From: Dehalococcoidia bacterium
Lineage (GTDB): Bacteria; Chloroflexota; Dehalococcoidia; UBA2979
Length of the DNA stretch: 60,069 bases
Reading direction: 5' to 3'
NCBI GenBank assembly: GCA_029941115.1
Contig: JAPYRK010000008.1
Location: 1 to 60,069, forward strand
Positions 28,024-36,681 of the stretch are shown here, in pieces. The notes beneath the pieces were generated by a model. It ran no database searches, was not told the DNA's origin, and was given only the letters and a program-made list of their open reading frames with translations. Each line of letters opens with the position of its first letter. Within the stretch, counting starts at the first letter, position 1. The translations under genes and the position numbers were made by a program.

Positions 28024-30578
28024 TGAGTATGCCCATCCTCCGGATCCCGCGCCAGCTCAATCACGTCCTCAAGTCGTTCACGTAGCGCTGGAACATGAGA
28101 GACCAAAAGGACTAATCGATCTGAATTTTCATTAACTAACTGTTCAATTCCGTTCATCGCCAATTCAATATGTTCTTCATCTAGTGATCCAAATCCTTCA
28201 TCAAGAAAAAAAGAATCAAGTCGACCACCCTTACGAGAAATCATTTCCGATAAGCCTAACGCCAACGATAGTGATGCTAGAAAAGTTTCCCCACCAGAAA
28301 GTGTACGTGCACTTCTCTCTTGCCCTCCATGCGCAAAATCCAAAATGTTAAAGTCGCCATCATTTGTAAACCTATAGCGGTCATCAGACATTGCTGCATA
28401 TTTATCGGAAGCTTCGCTGGCAAGTTCACTTCGTTCGGCTTCTAGCAAAAAGCGTACAAATCGCGAATCCGTAAGGTCTCGACGAAGAGTCTCAAATACG
28501 TCCATATCCTTTTTCGCTAGGTCTATGTTTCTAACCACTTCAGTCTGTGAATCAATCTGCTTCTGCAGAAGGCTCAACTGCCCATTAAGATTTGATATTT
28601 TCTCCTTAGTAGACTGGTAGTAAGTATCGAATTCTTCTCTAGATACATTCCCCGTATGCGCAGATACTGAGGACATTACCATCGTAATCTGATCATCAAT
28701 TACGGCAATTTCTGAACTAACTGATAGAAGCTCTTTTCGTAAATCCACATCTCGCACCTTCCATTCCTCACGAACGCGATCTCTGAACAGTCTTAAGCTT
28801 TTACTGGTGGAGATATCATCTTCTGATGCCACTTCGAGACCCATTTGAGCCGCGACTGCAGAAAGTTTGTTCGATAAAACAATAAGCTGCCGGTTCATTG
28901 CTTCATCGCCTTGAAGCTGAGTCGCCAACTCACCAAGTACAGCTGCTAGAGATTGGTTAGCTGAATTCAGAGAGGATTCCGATTCGATGAGCTGATTCTG
29001 CTGGTGCGCAACAATTATCGTCATTTCCTGAAGAGACGGAGATTCCTCAAAATGTAGCTGCGCAGCAGTTAGAGCCGTTTGAAATTCCTTCCGATATTGC
29101 TCTAACATATTCTGCACACTTACGACCTCGTTGCGAGTCGTCTCTTCAACCTGATTTGCTTGTTCAACGGCCGCAAGCTTAGCTCCATGACTAATAATTA
29201 CCTGTTGTTGTATATCTCTAGCCTCAGCAAGTTGCCTTTCCAAATCATTCTTTTGCTGACTTGCCTGCGTGAGGTCATCGTTAACATTTACTCCGACAAC
29301 ATTCGTGATTTCACTGCCACAGACGGGACAAGAATCTCCGACTTCAAGTTCACTAAGAAGTGCCCCCACCTTGTCGTGTCTTTCAGCGTCATTCACCTTT
29401 TCTGTAGCACTTAGTAATTGTTTTTCAATTGTGCTTATTCTGTCCATGACTTCGCTAAGTTGCTTTTCAGAGTCTCGATGTTCCTGTTCAGCCTTGCGAA
29501 CTTCAGATACGAAGGTACGGCAAAGAACATTCTTCTCGTTCAAAAGCTGATCAGCCTGCTCGAAGGATTGAGTCGTGAATTTCACTTGCTCAATCAATTC
29601 CTGTCGAGTCAAGATCTCTTCCTTACCACCAATTTCTCGCTCTACGTTCGCAAGTTGTTCTTCAGTTTTCAAAACATCAATCTCAGCCTGCTTCTTTAAC
29701 TCGTCAATTGATGATCGCTTCGATGTAGACTCGTCCATACGGTCAAGTAAAATCTGAGTTTCATCTGCTCGTGGTAGAGAATCTCTTAATTTTTCCATTC
29801 CCCGTATCTGCTCTTCAACAGATGCATAACTCTCTCGCAACGAGTTAACTAGTTGAGCAAGTGGCTTAATCTTCTCTAAAACTCCAGTCAATTCGATCGC
29901 TAGCTTCTCCAACTCAGTTCGTTTAGTCGACAGCTCGTCGAATTGGCTTCTAGCCTGCACACTTTGATCGAGTGCTATTTGCAGGGCATCTACTCGAGAT
30001 CTCGAAGTATCCAAGCGAGTGGCTGCTTCCTTACGCATTACATCAATTCGTTGCAAATCAAAAACTCTCTTTAGCACAACATCGCGCTGAGATGGTGGAG
30101 CGTTCAAAAATTCCGCGAAGCGACCCTGAGCAAGTAAGATTGACCTCGAAAAGCCATCAAAATCAATCCCCAAAATCGCTTGAATCCGCTCGTTCATCTC
30201 GCCTGCTTTATCGACGACTAACCCACCACGCTCAGATTTGTCTAAATTATACGTAAATAAACCGACCTTTCCACCACCACTACTAGTTCGTATAATTCGC
30301 TCCGCCAGCCAGCCACGAAGGTTGCCGTTGCCGTCTTGAGAACGAAAAATCAGCTGGACCGAGGCTTGACTTGGATAAGATCGTTGATTAACAAGTTCCC
30401 GTGTGCCTTGACTAGTCGGAGTTTTTCCATAGAGTGCAAAGCAAATCGCATCGAGTAGCGTAGACTTGCCTGAGCCAATAGGGCCGAGAATACCCACAAG
30501 ATTGCGTCCTCTGAAATCAATTGTTGTAGATTCTTTAAATGAACGAAATCCTTCAATAGTTAGTTCAATCGGCCGCAT
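27993..30578 (-). CDS. sbcC: SMC-like nuclease-complex ATPase SbcC (Rad50 homologue)
   Basis: A protein of 861 residues partnering SbcD in ATP-dependent processing of DNA ends and hairpins. Walker A GPIGSGKST is near residue 32; two long coiled-coil arms (about 170-410 and 430-690) meet at the zinc hook C417-P-V-C420. The C-terminal lobe has the signature LSGGETFLASLSLALGLS, Walker B SFFLDEGFGSLD and the D-loop, so the ATPase is complete. Its length is nearer to archaeal Rad50 than to the ~1050-residue E. coli SbcC. The start overlaps the end of sbcD by 14 bases, indicating coupled translation. Confidence 0.95.
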   Translation of the reverse strand: MRPIELTIEGFRSFKESTTIDFRGRNLVGILGPIGSGKSTLLDAICFALYGKTPTSQGTRELVNQRSYPSQASVQLIFRSQDGNGNLRGWLAERIIRTSSGGGKVGLFTYNLDKSERGGLVVDKAGEMNERIQAILGIDFDGFSRSILLAQGRFAEFLNAPPSQRDVVLKRVFDLQRIDVMRKEAATRLDTSRSRVDALQIALDQSVQARSQFDELSTKRTELEKLAIELTGVLEKIKPLAQLVNSLRESYASVEEQIRGMEKLRDSLPRADETQILLDRMDESTSKRSSIDELKKQAEIDVLKTEEQLANVEREIGGKEEILTRQELIEQVKFTTQSFEQADQLLNEKNVLCRTFVSEVRKAEQEHRDSEKQLSEVMDRISTIEKQLLSATEKVNDAERHDKVGALLSELEVGDSCPVCGSEITNVVGVNVNDDLTQASQQKNDLERQLAEARDIQQQVIISHGAKLAAVEQANQVEETTRNEVVSVQNMLEQYRKEFQTALTAAQLHFEESPSLQEMTIIVAHQQNQLIESESSLNSANQSLAAVLGELATQLQGDEAMNRQLIVLSNKLSAVAAQMGLEVASEDDISTSKSLRLFRDRVREEWKVRDVDLRKELLSVSSEIAVIDDQITMVMSSVSAHTGNVSREEFDTYYQSTKEKISNLNGQLSLLQKQIDSQTEVVRNIDLAKKDMDVFETLRRDLTDSRFVRFLLEAERSELASEASDKYAAMSDDRYRFTNDGDFNILDFAHGGQERSARTLSGGETFLASLSLALGLSEMISRKGGRLDSFFLDEGFGSLDEEHIELAMNGIEQLVNENSDRLVLLVSHVPALRERLEDVIELARDPEDGHTHLISGGTRNS

Positions 30579-31815
30579 CAGTGATCTCTATTTCTGGCTC
30601 GAGCAATTCTTCCTGGCGTTGCAAAGTAGCGGTCTCTGCAATTTGACGGAATCCATCTAACAAATCAGCATTGGGCTCAACACCATTCTCGACGCGATAA
30701 TAATCCTTATACGACTCTTCGTCTGACTGATCCAGTTTTGAAACTGCAGTAATGATCTCGGACTGGTATTTCGCTTGAATCTTTACCACACTTCCGAGCT
30801 CTTGATGAATCTTGTCACTCAAACTAGTATCTGGCCCATCTGTTTCCACGACTATATCGAAATACGGACCACTCTCCGAATCCACATCAGGGTATTTATG
30901 ATTTAGAGTTACTAACTCCTCCTCATACTCTTGCAGAATCTTCTCTATACTTCCGGTGAGTCGGCGAAGCGGTCGTCTTTGCGCCACTCTTAAGGGAATA
31001 CTCTCTAATCGAGCAGGGGCTCCTGGGACTGCTTCCACAACTACAACTCGCTTCTCGTCGTTACGTTCACCAAAGTCCAAAGGAAGAAGCGTGCCTGCAT
31101 ATTCGGCTGGTACTGAACTTCCAGCTATTTTCTGTGGCTTGTGTATATGTCCCATTGCAACGTACTGCACAGTTGAGGGGAATGAAGACGCCTCGATTGC
31201 ATAGTCTTGCCCGGTATGTAGACTCCACTCTCCTCCGCCAATTGACGCACCGTTGACGGTGGCGTGTGACATCAGCATGGTGACGGCACCAGCAGCCTGA
31301 TCCTTCGAAAGTTCCCGCGCAAAGGCCTCAAATATACCCTTTAATCTTTCCTGATAATCTGAATATGATTTCGACAAATCTCCCATCAAGTCCACAACAT
31401 GACCTTTTCGTAAAAACGGGATACAGCCCACAGCAAGCTTTCCGTTCGCACATTCGATCCGAATTATTCCGCCATCAGTCGGTGGCTTTACATACCCTGC
31501 GAAATGTATATTGAACGGTTTCAATATCTTACTCATCACATCGAAAAAAGGTGCCGAATCGTGATTGCCGGCAATCACTATGATGGCTCGATTTCCTTCG
31601 TCCGAGAGTTGCCTCATCGCATCTATGCCAATGTCTAACAGACCAGGTGTCGGAGTTCCTTTATCCCAAATATCTCCGGACACTAATACAGCATCAACGC
31701 TTTGAGTTATACAGATCTCTTCAAGCTCATCGATGGCTGAACGGAATTCTGATGTACGGTCAAACGCTCCAAGTTTTTTGCCTATATGCCAATCAGACGT
31801 GTGAAGAATCTTCAT
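30565..31815 (-). CDS. sbcD: Exonuclease subunit SbcD (Mre11 homologue)
   Basis: Calcineurin-like Mn-dependent nuclease, 416 residues. All phosphodiesterase motifs are present: TSDWHIGK, SGDIWDKG, AGNHDSAP, MSHATVNG and MGHIHKPQ. It cleaves DNA ends and hairpins in complex with SbcC. The ATG at 31815 is preferred over 31827 because MKILHTSDWHIG is the conserved N-terminus and AGGTGC lies just before it. It is divergent from the unknown 591-residue gene across 151 bases and lies upstream of sbcC in the same transcript. Confidence 0.95.
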   Translation of the reverse strand: MKILHTSDWHIGKKLGAFDRTSEFRSAIDELEEICITQSVDAVLVSGDIWDKGTPTPGLLDIGIDAMRQLSDEGNRAIIVIAGNHDSAPFFDVMSKILKPFNIHFAGYVKPPTDGGIIRIECANGKLAVGCIPFLRKGHVVDLMGDLSKSYSDYQERLKGIFEAFARELSKDQAAGAVTMLMSHATVNGASIGGGEWSLHTGQDYAIEASSFPSTVQYVAMGHIHKPQKIAGSSVPAEYAGTLLPLDFGERNDEKRVVVVEAVPGAPARLESIPLRVAQRRPLRRLTGSIEKILQEYEEELVTLNHKYPDVDSESGPYFDIVVETDGPDTSLSDKIHQELGSVVKIQAKYQSEIITAVSKLDQSDEESYKDYYRVENGVEPNADLLDGFRQIAETATLQRQEELLEPEIEITDAAD

Positions 31816-31892
31816 TGCACCTATCACTCTCTTACAAAAAGTATAACTCGGTTAATTGGTGGTTCAGCGGCTCAAACCAAGTCCACAAAGTC

Positions 31893-31921
31893 TTCAACTT
31901 TTATAAAAAACTTGTTATGAT
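31893..31921 (+). promoter_or_regulatory. Candidate promoter of the 591-residue protein gene
   Basis: TTCAAC (31893-31898), 17-base spacer, TATGAT (31916-31921). Predicted transcription start is near 31928, giving a 39-base leader with AAGGA at 31954-31958 in ribosome-site position. Confidence 0.4.
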
Positions 31922-31931
31922 AGGCCCACCA

Positions 31932-31950
31932 CAGGTAGGTCACCTAACTA
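31932..31950. promoter_or_regulatory. Operator-like inverted repeat just after the predicted start
   Basis: TAGGT-C-ACCTA (31936-31946) is a perfect inverted repeat; extending to 9-base arms keeps 7 of 9 pairs. It lies about +4 to +22 relative to the inferred transcript start. The TAGGT/ACCTA arms resemble DtxR/IdeR-type boxes loosely, but no regulator gene is nearby. Confidence 0.35.
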
Positions 31951-31966
31951 AGCAAGGACTAGCACA

Positions 31967-33742
31967 ATGGTCGCTCCAGCAGAAATTGAACCCATCTCAA
32001 ATGATATTAATGACAAGAATACTCGAAGATCTTACGAACAACTCCGTGAAAATATCATTGATCGCGATCAGGTATCTGCAACTAACACCCTGTATGAATT
32101 ACTCAGGCAAGGCAGATCTAAAGTAGAAATACTGTCAGAAACAGTTCGAACACATGCGCCGTTTACACATGTTCCATATCACCAAAAAATTGATCAAGGC
32201 ATTGTTAGATTTGTGAACAACGACCACTGCTTACTATCGGGTGGCGCGACGCTTCGTCTAGAAAATTACATGTCGAAACAGTTTGAATTTCTTCCGCTTG
32301 CTCAGACGGTCTGGTACGTGCCCACAGGCCTCGACATCTGGAATCAGTTAAAAGGTCGCATGCCTGGGCATTATTCACGACGCGTTTACGATGCCTCAAA
32401 ATATCCAGAGGGTCCTCTGGCTCCTGAGGTTCATTGGCAAGATGAACAACCAAATCTAATTGATGGAACCTTCGATAACGGAGTACATGATTGGCTGCAG
32501 CTAGTCGAACGCGGCGATGTCTCAGGCTCCTATCGCCAATGGCTCGGACTTTGGGAAGATACCGATCGCCGGAAAGATCTTCTAGCAAATACAGTATTTG
32601 CTGGATTGATAGATGTTCAGGATCGAATGATGTACAACAGATCATTTACAACTGGCCATAAAAGCTTCCGAGCGCGGGCTGCTGTGGAATTAGGGAACAG
32701 AATAGGCTGGGACAATGCTCACCATGTAATCTACGCGACGGTACCAGATTTGGCTGTCGGACCCAGATGGTACTCCGGATATGAGGCTGCCTGTCAGGTA
32801 ATGATAAATCAATTAGAAGAGGACAAGCCTGCATCATCACTGGCCGCAACAGAAGTAACCGATACTGATCAGATGTTTTTTCGTCAAACACAACTTCTAA
32901 CAGAAATAGAAGAAGAATCGCTTATACGAATGATTCTCCGAGAGGAAGAAGCGGCCTATTTTGAAGCAATCACAATGCTGCTTAAAGCCGGACGATCGCC
33001 GCAAGCAATCTTAGATGCCATTCAAATCGCCTCAGCACGAGTCATTCTAGCGATAGCTGATCCGCCAGCCTACAGCATGCCGCAACATGGATATGAGTAT
33101 ACAAATACTCTCGCGTGGTTCTTTCGAACGTTTGAGCACCCTCACAAGACAAAATTGCTTTATATCGCAGCTAATTTTGTGAATCAATGTGCCCGACTAA
33201 TCCGTGATATGCCTGACTACAATTACAAAACGCATCATACATCTCGATTTAGTAAGATATTACAAGCCCGCTCCTTTCAAGCCCCGGAAGGGAGTGATCA
33301 GCTCTCTGATCGGCAACTGCTCAAAAAAATTGATGAGTCCATGATGGCACTAGATCAGGATGCGAGTGTCGCTTACGTTGAGGCTTATCTCGTGGCCGGA
33401 CACGAACGTGACTCACTCATCAAAATTCTCGCGATGGGAGCGGTTAAGCAAGGTAATGACCCCCATAATCAAGAAATTGGTCTCTGCATGTTGGAAGACT
33501 ACACGCGAACTTCTTCGAGTCGTGGCGGTGAACTGTTGATGGCTAGCGCAAGACATACCGCTGGTCACCAAAAATATGGTGACTCGCTAGAACTCTACAA
33601 AAGATACGTAGAATCTATGGATATCCAAGTGCAGGCAAATGGCGATTTGGCTAAGAATGAAAATCAGGTCGAGGCATTCGTAGATGATATAGATATGTAC
33701 CTAGAGCCGAATGACGGTGGTCCGCCACAAGCTCTCGACTAG
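31967..33742 (+). CDS. Unrecognised histidine-rich helical protein inside the DNA-end-processing island
   Basis: A soluble protein of 591 residues that I do not recognise. It looks all-helical and lacks a signal peptide, membrane segment, P-loop or clear nuclease motif. His residues are spaced in clusters: H63, H68 and H72 (HAPFTHVPYHQ), H231, the pair H252-H253 in NAHHVIYATVPDLAVGP, and later PQHGYEYTN, AGHERDSL and ARHTAGHQKYGD. This could be a metal-binding helical fold; a distant similarity to questin-oxidase-like or helical repeat proteins is only a guess. It has its own promoter and operator-like site and is encoded opposite to sbcDC and nurA-herA, ending 9 bases from herA. A DNA-repair role is suggested only by position. 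Confidence 0.85.
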   Translation: MVAPAEIEPISNDINDKNTRRSYEQLRENIIDRDQVSATNTLYELLRQGRSKVEILSETVRTHAPFTHVPYHQKIDQGIVRFVNNDHCLLSGGATLRLENYMSKQFEFLPLAQTVWYVPTGLDIWNQLKGRMPGHYSRRVYDASKYPEGPLAPEVHWQDEQPNLIDGTFDNGVHDWLQLVERGDVSGSYRQWLGLWEDTDRRKDLLANTVFAGLIDVQDRMMYNRSFTTGHKSFRARAAVELGNRIGWDNAHHVIYATVPDLAVGPRWYSGYEAACQVMINQLEEDKPASSLAATEVTDTDQMFFRQTQLLTEIEEESLIRMILREEEAAYFEAITMLLKAGRSPQAILDAIQIASARVILAIADPPAYSMPQHGYEYTNTLAWFFRTFEHPHKTKLLYIAANFVNQCARLIRDMPDYNYKTHHTSRFSKILQARSFQAPEGSDQLSDRQLLKKIDESMMALDQDASVAYVEAYLVAGHERDSLIKILAMGAVKQGNDPHNQEIGLCMLEDYTRTSSSRGGELLMASARHTAGHQKYGDSLELYKRYVESMDIQVQANGDLAKNENQVEAFVDDIDMYLEPNDGGPPQALD

Positions 33743-33751
33743 CGAGTGGCC

Positions 33752-35608
33752 CTACTCGATATCCTCAGACAATGATGAATCTAGTCCTGAAAACAACTCT
33801 TCGGTTGAAGAAACTAGCCGTTCTTCCCCTCTAGTTGCCCAAGGAGTTCTGGGAAATTTAAGTACGACTGGTAATGGAACTGCGGGTTGTCCAAGGACCA
33901 TCGTGCCTGGTTTCAAAAGTTTGGCTCGAGCGCGAGTAGAAGGAAGCATCCAACCATATTGACTACGTTCGGATTCCGCAGAGTCAAGCCGGCCCGTGAC
34001 TCGAATAGATGCATTCTCTAGGACATCCGGAGCAACTCTGGATGCACTCTGCTGAGCTCCAATTAATAACACACCAAGTGATCGTCCTCGCTGAGCGATG
34101 TCAATCAACATATCCTTAATCGGGCTCTCACCGTGTATCGGTGCATATTTATTCATTTCATCTAGTACGACAACGGATAGCGGTGTACGTGAACCTGTTT
34201 CTTCTTTCTCTTCAAACGTCTCCTTCAACAACGCTCCCACTACAAATCGCTGGGCAAGTTCATGTAATGAATGAATATCAACCACCGTAACTGTTGCGAG
34301 GTCTCTATCCACACTCATCTTGCCACCAACTCGAACCAATTTACCAAGCCGATTAATTCGAGCCGCTGCTTCCAGTCGCCTAATGAAAGCTAATATTGTG
34401 CCTCGCTCAATACTACCCACCCAATCGGGGTGAGGTTCAATTTCATCGGGATCAATAAAATACCTAATGCCGTTTTTGAGGCTCTCAAGTGAATTGATAG
34501 TGATCTCACCCACCCGAGGTGCTACGGGAACTCGCTTCCCTTCGATAAATTCATGTTCGTTGGGGTGCCGGAGCACAACGGCGCCAGTACCGTCCGCTAA
34601 GTCAACAGCCCAACGTTGAAGCTGGGATTGAATCCGCTCCAGTAAGAATTGAAGTTGATTACGAGAATCAGACGCGTCAGTAAACACATATGACAATAAA
34701 CCTGAGTCAATGAATTCCCGTGGCGTCCAATAAAATGGAGATACACCCGTCCGATCGGCTTGTGGAAGTACAAGGTCCTCAGGAGTGCCCTCCTGAGGCG
34801 GCGACCAGAATGAAACCGTCGGGATTCCTGGCTTCAAATCCAATATCGAAGCTCCTTGGGTAACCAACTGAAAAGGTGTTGGCGTAATTCCGAGAGCGGT
34901 CCACCCTGACTCATCTGCATCCGTGAAGTCCGCATTGTCTGTATCCAACCACAATAAATCTTGTCCTTTGACATTAAACACAAGGACTCGCGTGTTATGG
35001 AGTGAGTCGCCGACCGCATCATACTTATCGGCATTTTCTCTTAGGTGCCTAGCGCCAGTCAGCATGCGGATAAAAAAGAAAGCATACGTCGTCTTAGTTG
35101 CAACACCTGATACACCACTAATAGACATATGGCCACCCTTGGTGCCGTCAAAGAAGTCAAGGTCCAAGAATATTGGCGAACCGTCTGGAGCCAAGCCAAC
35201 AGGCATTTTTCTACCCATATCATCCACATACAACGCTAAATCTCGCTGTACTCCTGTTGCGCGATGAACCATCTGTCCAGCTAATGGGGCAGTCCATATT
35301 TCGGGGATCATTCTAGTGATCGCGACAGTTGCAGTTCGAACCAGCTCTGCAGGTAATACACCTGAATCTGCGATTCGACGAACATCGGTCTCATAAGTGA
35401 CGCCCTCATATGTCGACTCGCTTTCAATAACTACTCCATAAGTCGCGAGCGGGTCGTTTAAGCCAGGAATATCCGAAATTACAACCACGAGATCATCGAC
35501 CGCGAGATATGAAGTATCGTCCAGTATTATCCTGAACTCTCTGGTATTAGTGCGAGCATCTCCTACGATACGACCTACCCGCTCTAGCATTTCTGGAACC
35601 TGACTCAT
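33752..35608 (-). CDS. herA: HerA-like bipolar DNA translocase
   Basis: A 618-residue ATPase of the HerA/FtsK group. The N-terminal beta-rich HAS-barrel region precedes the ATPase. The P-loop is unusual: SGVSGVATKTT at 164-174 has Lys172 preceded by Thr, where HerA proteins normally show G-x-x-G-x-G-K. Walker B is VVVLDEMNKYAP near residue 480, followed by IAQRGRSLGVLLIGAQQSAS and the arginine-finger region ASIRVTGRLDS, both typical of HerA. It would form a hexamer that drives NurA nuclease along DNA during end resection. nurA lies 9 bases upstream in the same operon. Confidence 0.85.
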   Translation of the reverse strand: MSQVPEMLERVGRIVGDARTNTREFRIILDDTSYLAVDDLVVVISDIPGLNDPLATYGVVIESESTYEGVTYETDVRRIADSGVLPAELVRTATVAITRMIPEIWTAPLAGQMVHRATGVQRDLALYVDDMGRKMPVGLAPDGSPIFLDLDFFDGTKGGHMSISGVSGVATKTTYAFFFIRMLTGARHLRENADKYDAVGDSLHNTRVLVFNVKGQDLLWLDTDNADFTDADESGWTALGITPTPFQLVTQGASILDLKPGIPTVSFWSPPQEGTPEDLVLPQADRTGVSPFYWTPREFIDSGLLSYVFTDASDSRNQLQFLLERIQSQLQRWAVDLADGTGAVVLRHPNEHEFIEGKRVPVAPRVGEITINSLESLKNGIRYFIDPDEIEPHPDWVGSIERGTILAFIRRLEAAARINRLGKLVRVGGKMSVDRDLATVTVVDIHSLHELAQRFVVGALLKETFEEKEETGSRTPLSVVVLDEMNKYAPIHGESPIKDMLIDIAQRGRSLGVLLIGAQQSASRVAPDVLENASIRVTGRLDSAESERSQYGWMLPSTRARAKLLKPGTMVLGQPAVPLPVVLKFPRTPWATRGEERLVSSTEELFSGLDSSLSEDIE

Positions 35609-35617
35609 GAAATAACC

Positions 35618-36592
35618 TCACGCTTCATGCAATGCAACCCTAAGCTTTCTATTGAGTAATTCCGGATCGCCAAGACCTCGCCTTAGTTCTCGCTCCAGCG
35701 CTGCAATCGGTACTAGATTTTGCGGTGCCCGTGGATCCATATAAAGTGGTGGTGCTGCAATCGGAATAACGACCGCCGAAATATCCGCTAGTCGCATGGC
35801 ATGCTCCAATTCAAGCTCCGCTGAAACTTCAAGGCGCGCAATGCCTTGCCACTTATTTGCCCTCGGCACATATCCGACTCGGATATACCAAGAATATCTT
35901 GGATATTGACCATCGATTCGAAATATCGGGGTGCGCTGCTCAAGATACAAATTCGGAACAGTTTCAGCTGGTCTGCCACTTAAGTACCTGCGCTCATGGC
36001 TTTTCACGTAGCCTAACGTTCCAGGTGGATGCTTTGATCTAATCCGTCCGTCCGCTATCACCATGTTGCCAGAAAAATTGGCTGTCGCGCGAACGATTTG
36101 GCTTTCCAGTTCTGCCATCTGCGCGTGTACTTCGTTCTGAAGATCAGAAAATTCAGTACCTACAGCATGGCAAATTTCGAAATCAATATCAGCTCTTTTT
36201 AACCGCTCAATATGACTGATTTCAATCCCTTTGGGGAGAACAACTACTCGTCTATGGGTCAGATTTAAGAACTCTGACTTCCTCTCTCTTCTATTCCAAC
36301 AAACTGCTCCGGCACCCGTGGCAGCCCATAATGCCAATTGTGGCACCTCGAACTCCGGTGGATATATTTCAAGCCTCGCCTCGATTCGTTGGATACCATC
36401 GACGAACAATATCTCTGGTGGTGCATCAATTATGTTGCCGTGTAGAGGTTTCCATTTTTTTGAGTTCATCTCCACCGAGTCATCAACAGATTGTTGATCT
36501 GATTCCTGGAATTCTCGAAAATCTACTGCCGATCCATATGCAGGATCCCAGGAAGAAATAGATAAACTCAGATCCGAAAGGTCAGTTGTCAT
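35618..36592 (-). CDS. nurA: NurA-family 5'-3' nuclease
   Basis: A 324-residue NurA-domain protein. Metal-binding candidates are Asp65 in FVDGIQRIEARL and Asp181 in MVIADGRI; GYVKSHERRYL (Lys197, His199) and the C-terminal SAVVIPIAAPPLYMDPRAP segment fit the NurA fold. NurA works as a dimer docked on the HerA hexamer and resects DNA ends with Mre11-Rad50. herA follows after 9 bases and sbcDC lies less than 2 kb beyond herA. The start ATG follows GGATT closely; no better start is seen. Confidence 0.85.
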   Translation of the reverse strand: MTTDLSDLSLSISSWDPAYGSAVDFREFQESDQQSVDDSVEMNSKKWKPLHGNIIDAPPEILFVDGIQRIEARLEIYPPEFEVPQLALWAATGAGAVCWNRRERKSEFLNLTHRRVVVLPKGIEISHIERLKRADIDFEICHAVGTEFSDLQNEVHAQMAELESQIVRATANFSGNMVIADGRIRSKHPPGTLGYVKSHERRYLSGRPAETVPNLYLEQRTPIFRIDGQYPRYSWYIRVGYVPRANKWQGIARLEVSAELELEHAMRLADISAVVIPIAAPPLYMDPRAPQNLVPIAALERELRRGLGDPELLNRKLRVALHEA

Positions 36593-36656
36593 AGGATTAT
36601 TCTACTAGACCGCCTCAACCGTCTAATATGCCAGAATCGACAAGGTTGCTTGACTG

Positions 36657-36678
36657 AAAAAAACGTCTATGTAGGCGT
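36657..36678 (-). terminator. Weak hairpin with U-run after the CoA-transferase gene
   Basis: On the minus strand a short imperfect stem (ACG...CGT, with CT/AG inside) at 36663-36678 is followed by seven T residues. It lies between the CoA-transferase stop and nurA and may partly insulate nurA-herA. Confidence 0.3.
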
Positions 36679-36681
36679 CAA

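Noticed and set aside
29160-29757. Several plus-strand frames of 60-93 residues opposite sbcC
   Set aside because: Low-complexity antisense frames across the coiled-coil/zinc-hook region, without ribosome sites.
32205-32891. Minus-strand frames of 146 and 81 residues opposite the unknown gene
   Set aside because: The plus frame is complete, has promoter and ribosome site, and the antisense products show no domain pattern.
33752-36592. HerA-based antiphage system (HerA with Sir2 or DUF4297-like partner)
   Set aside because: The partner is NurA and the neighbours are sbcCD; no Sir2, DUF4297 or other effector domain seen.
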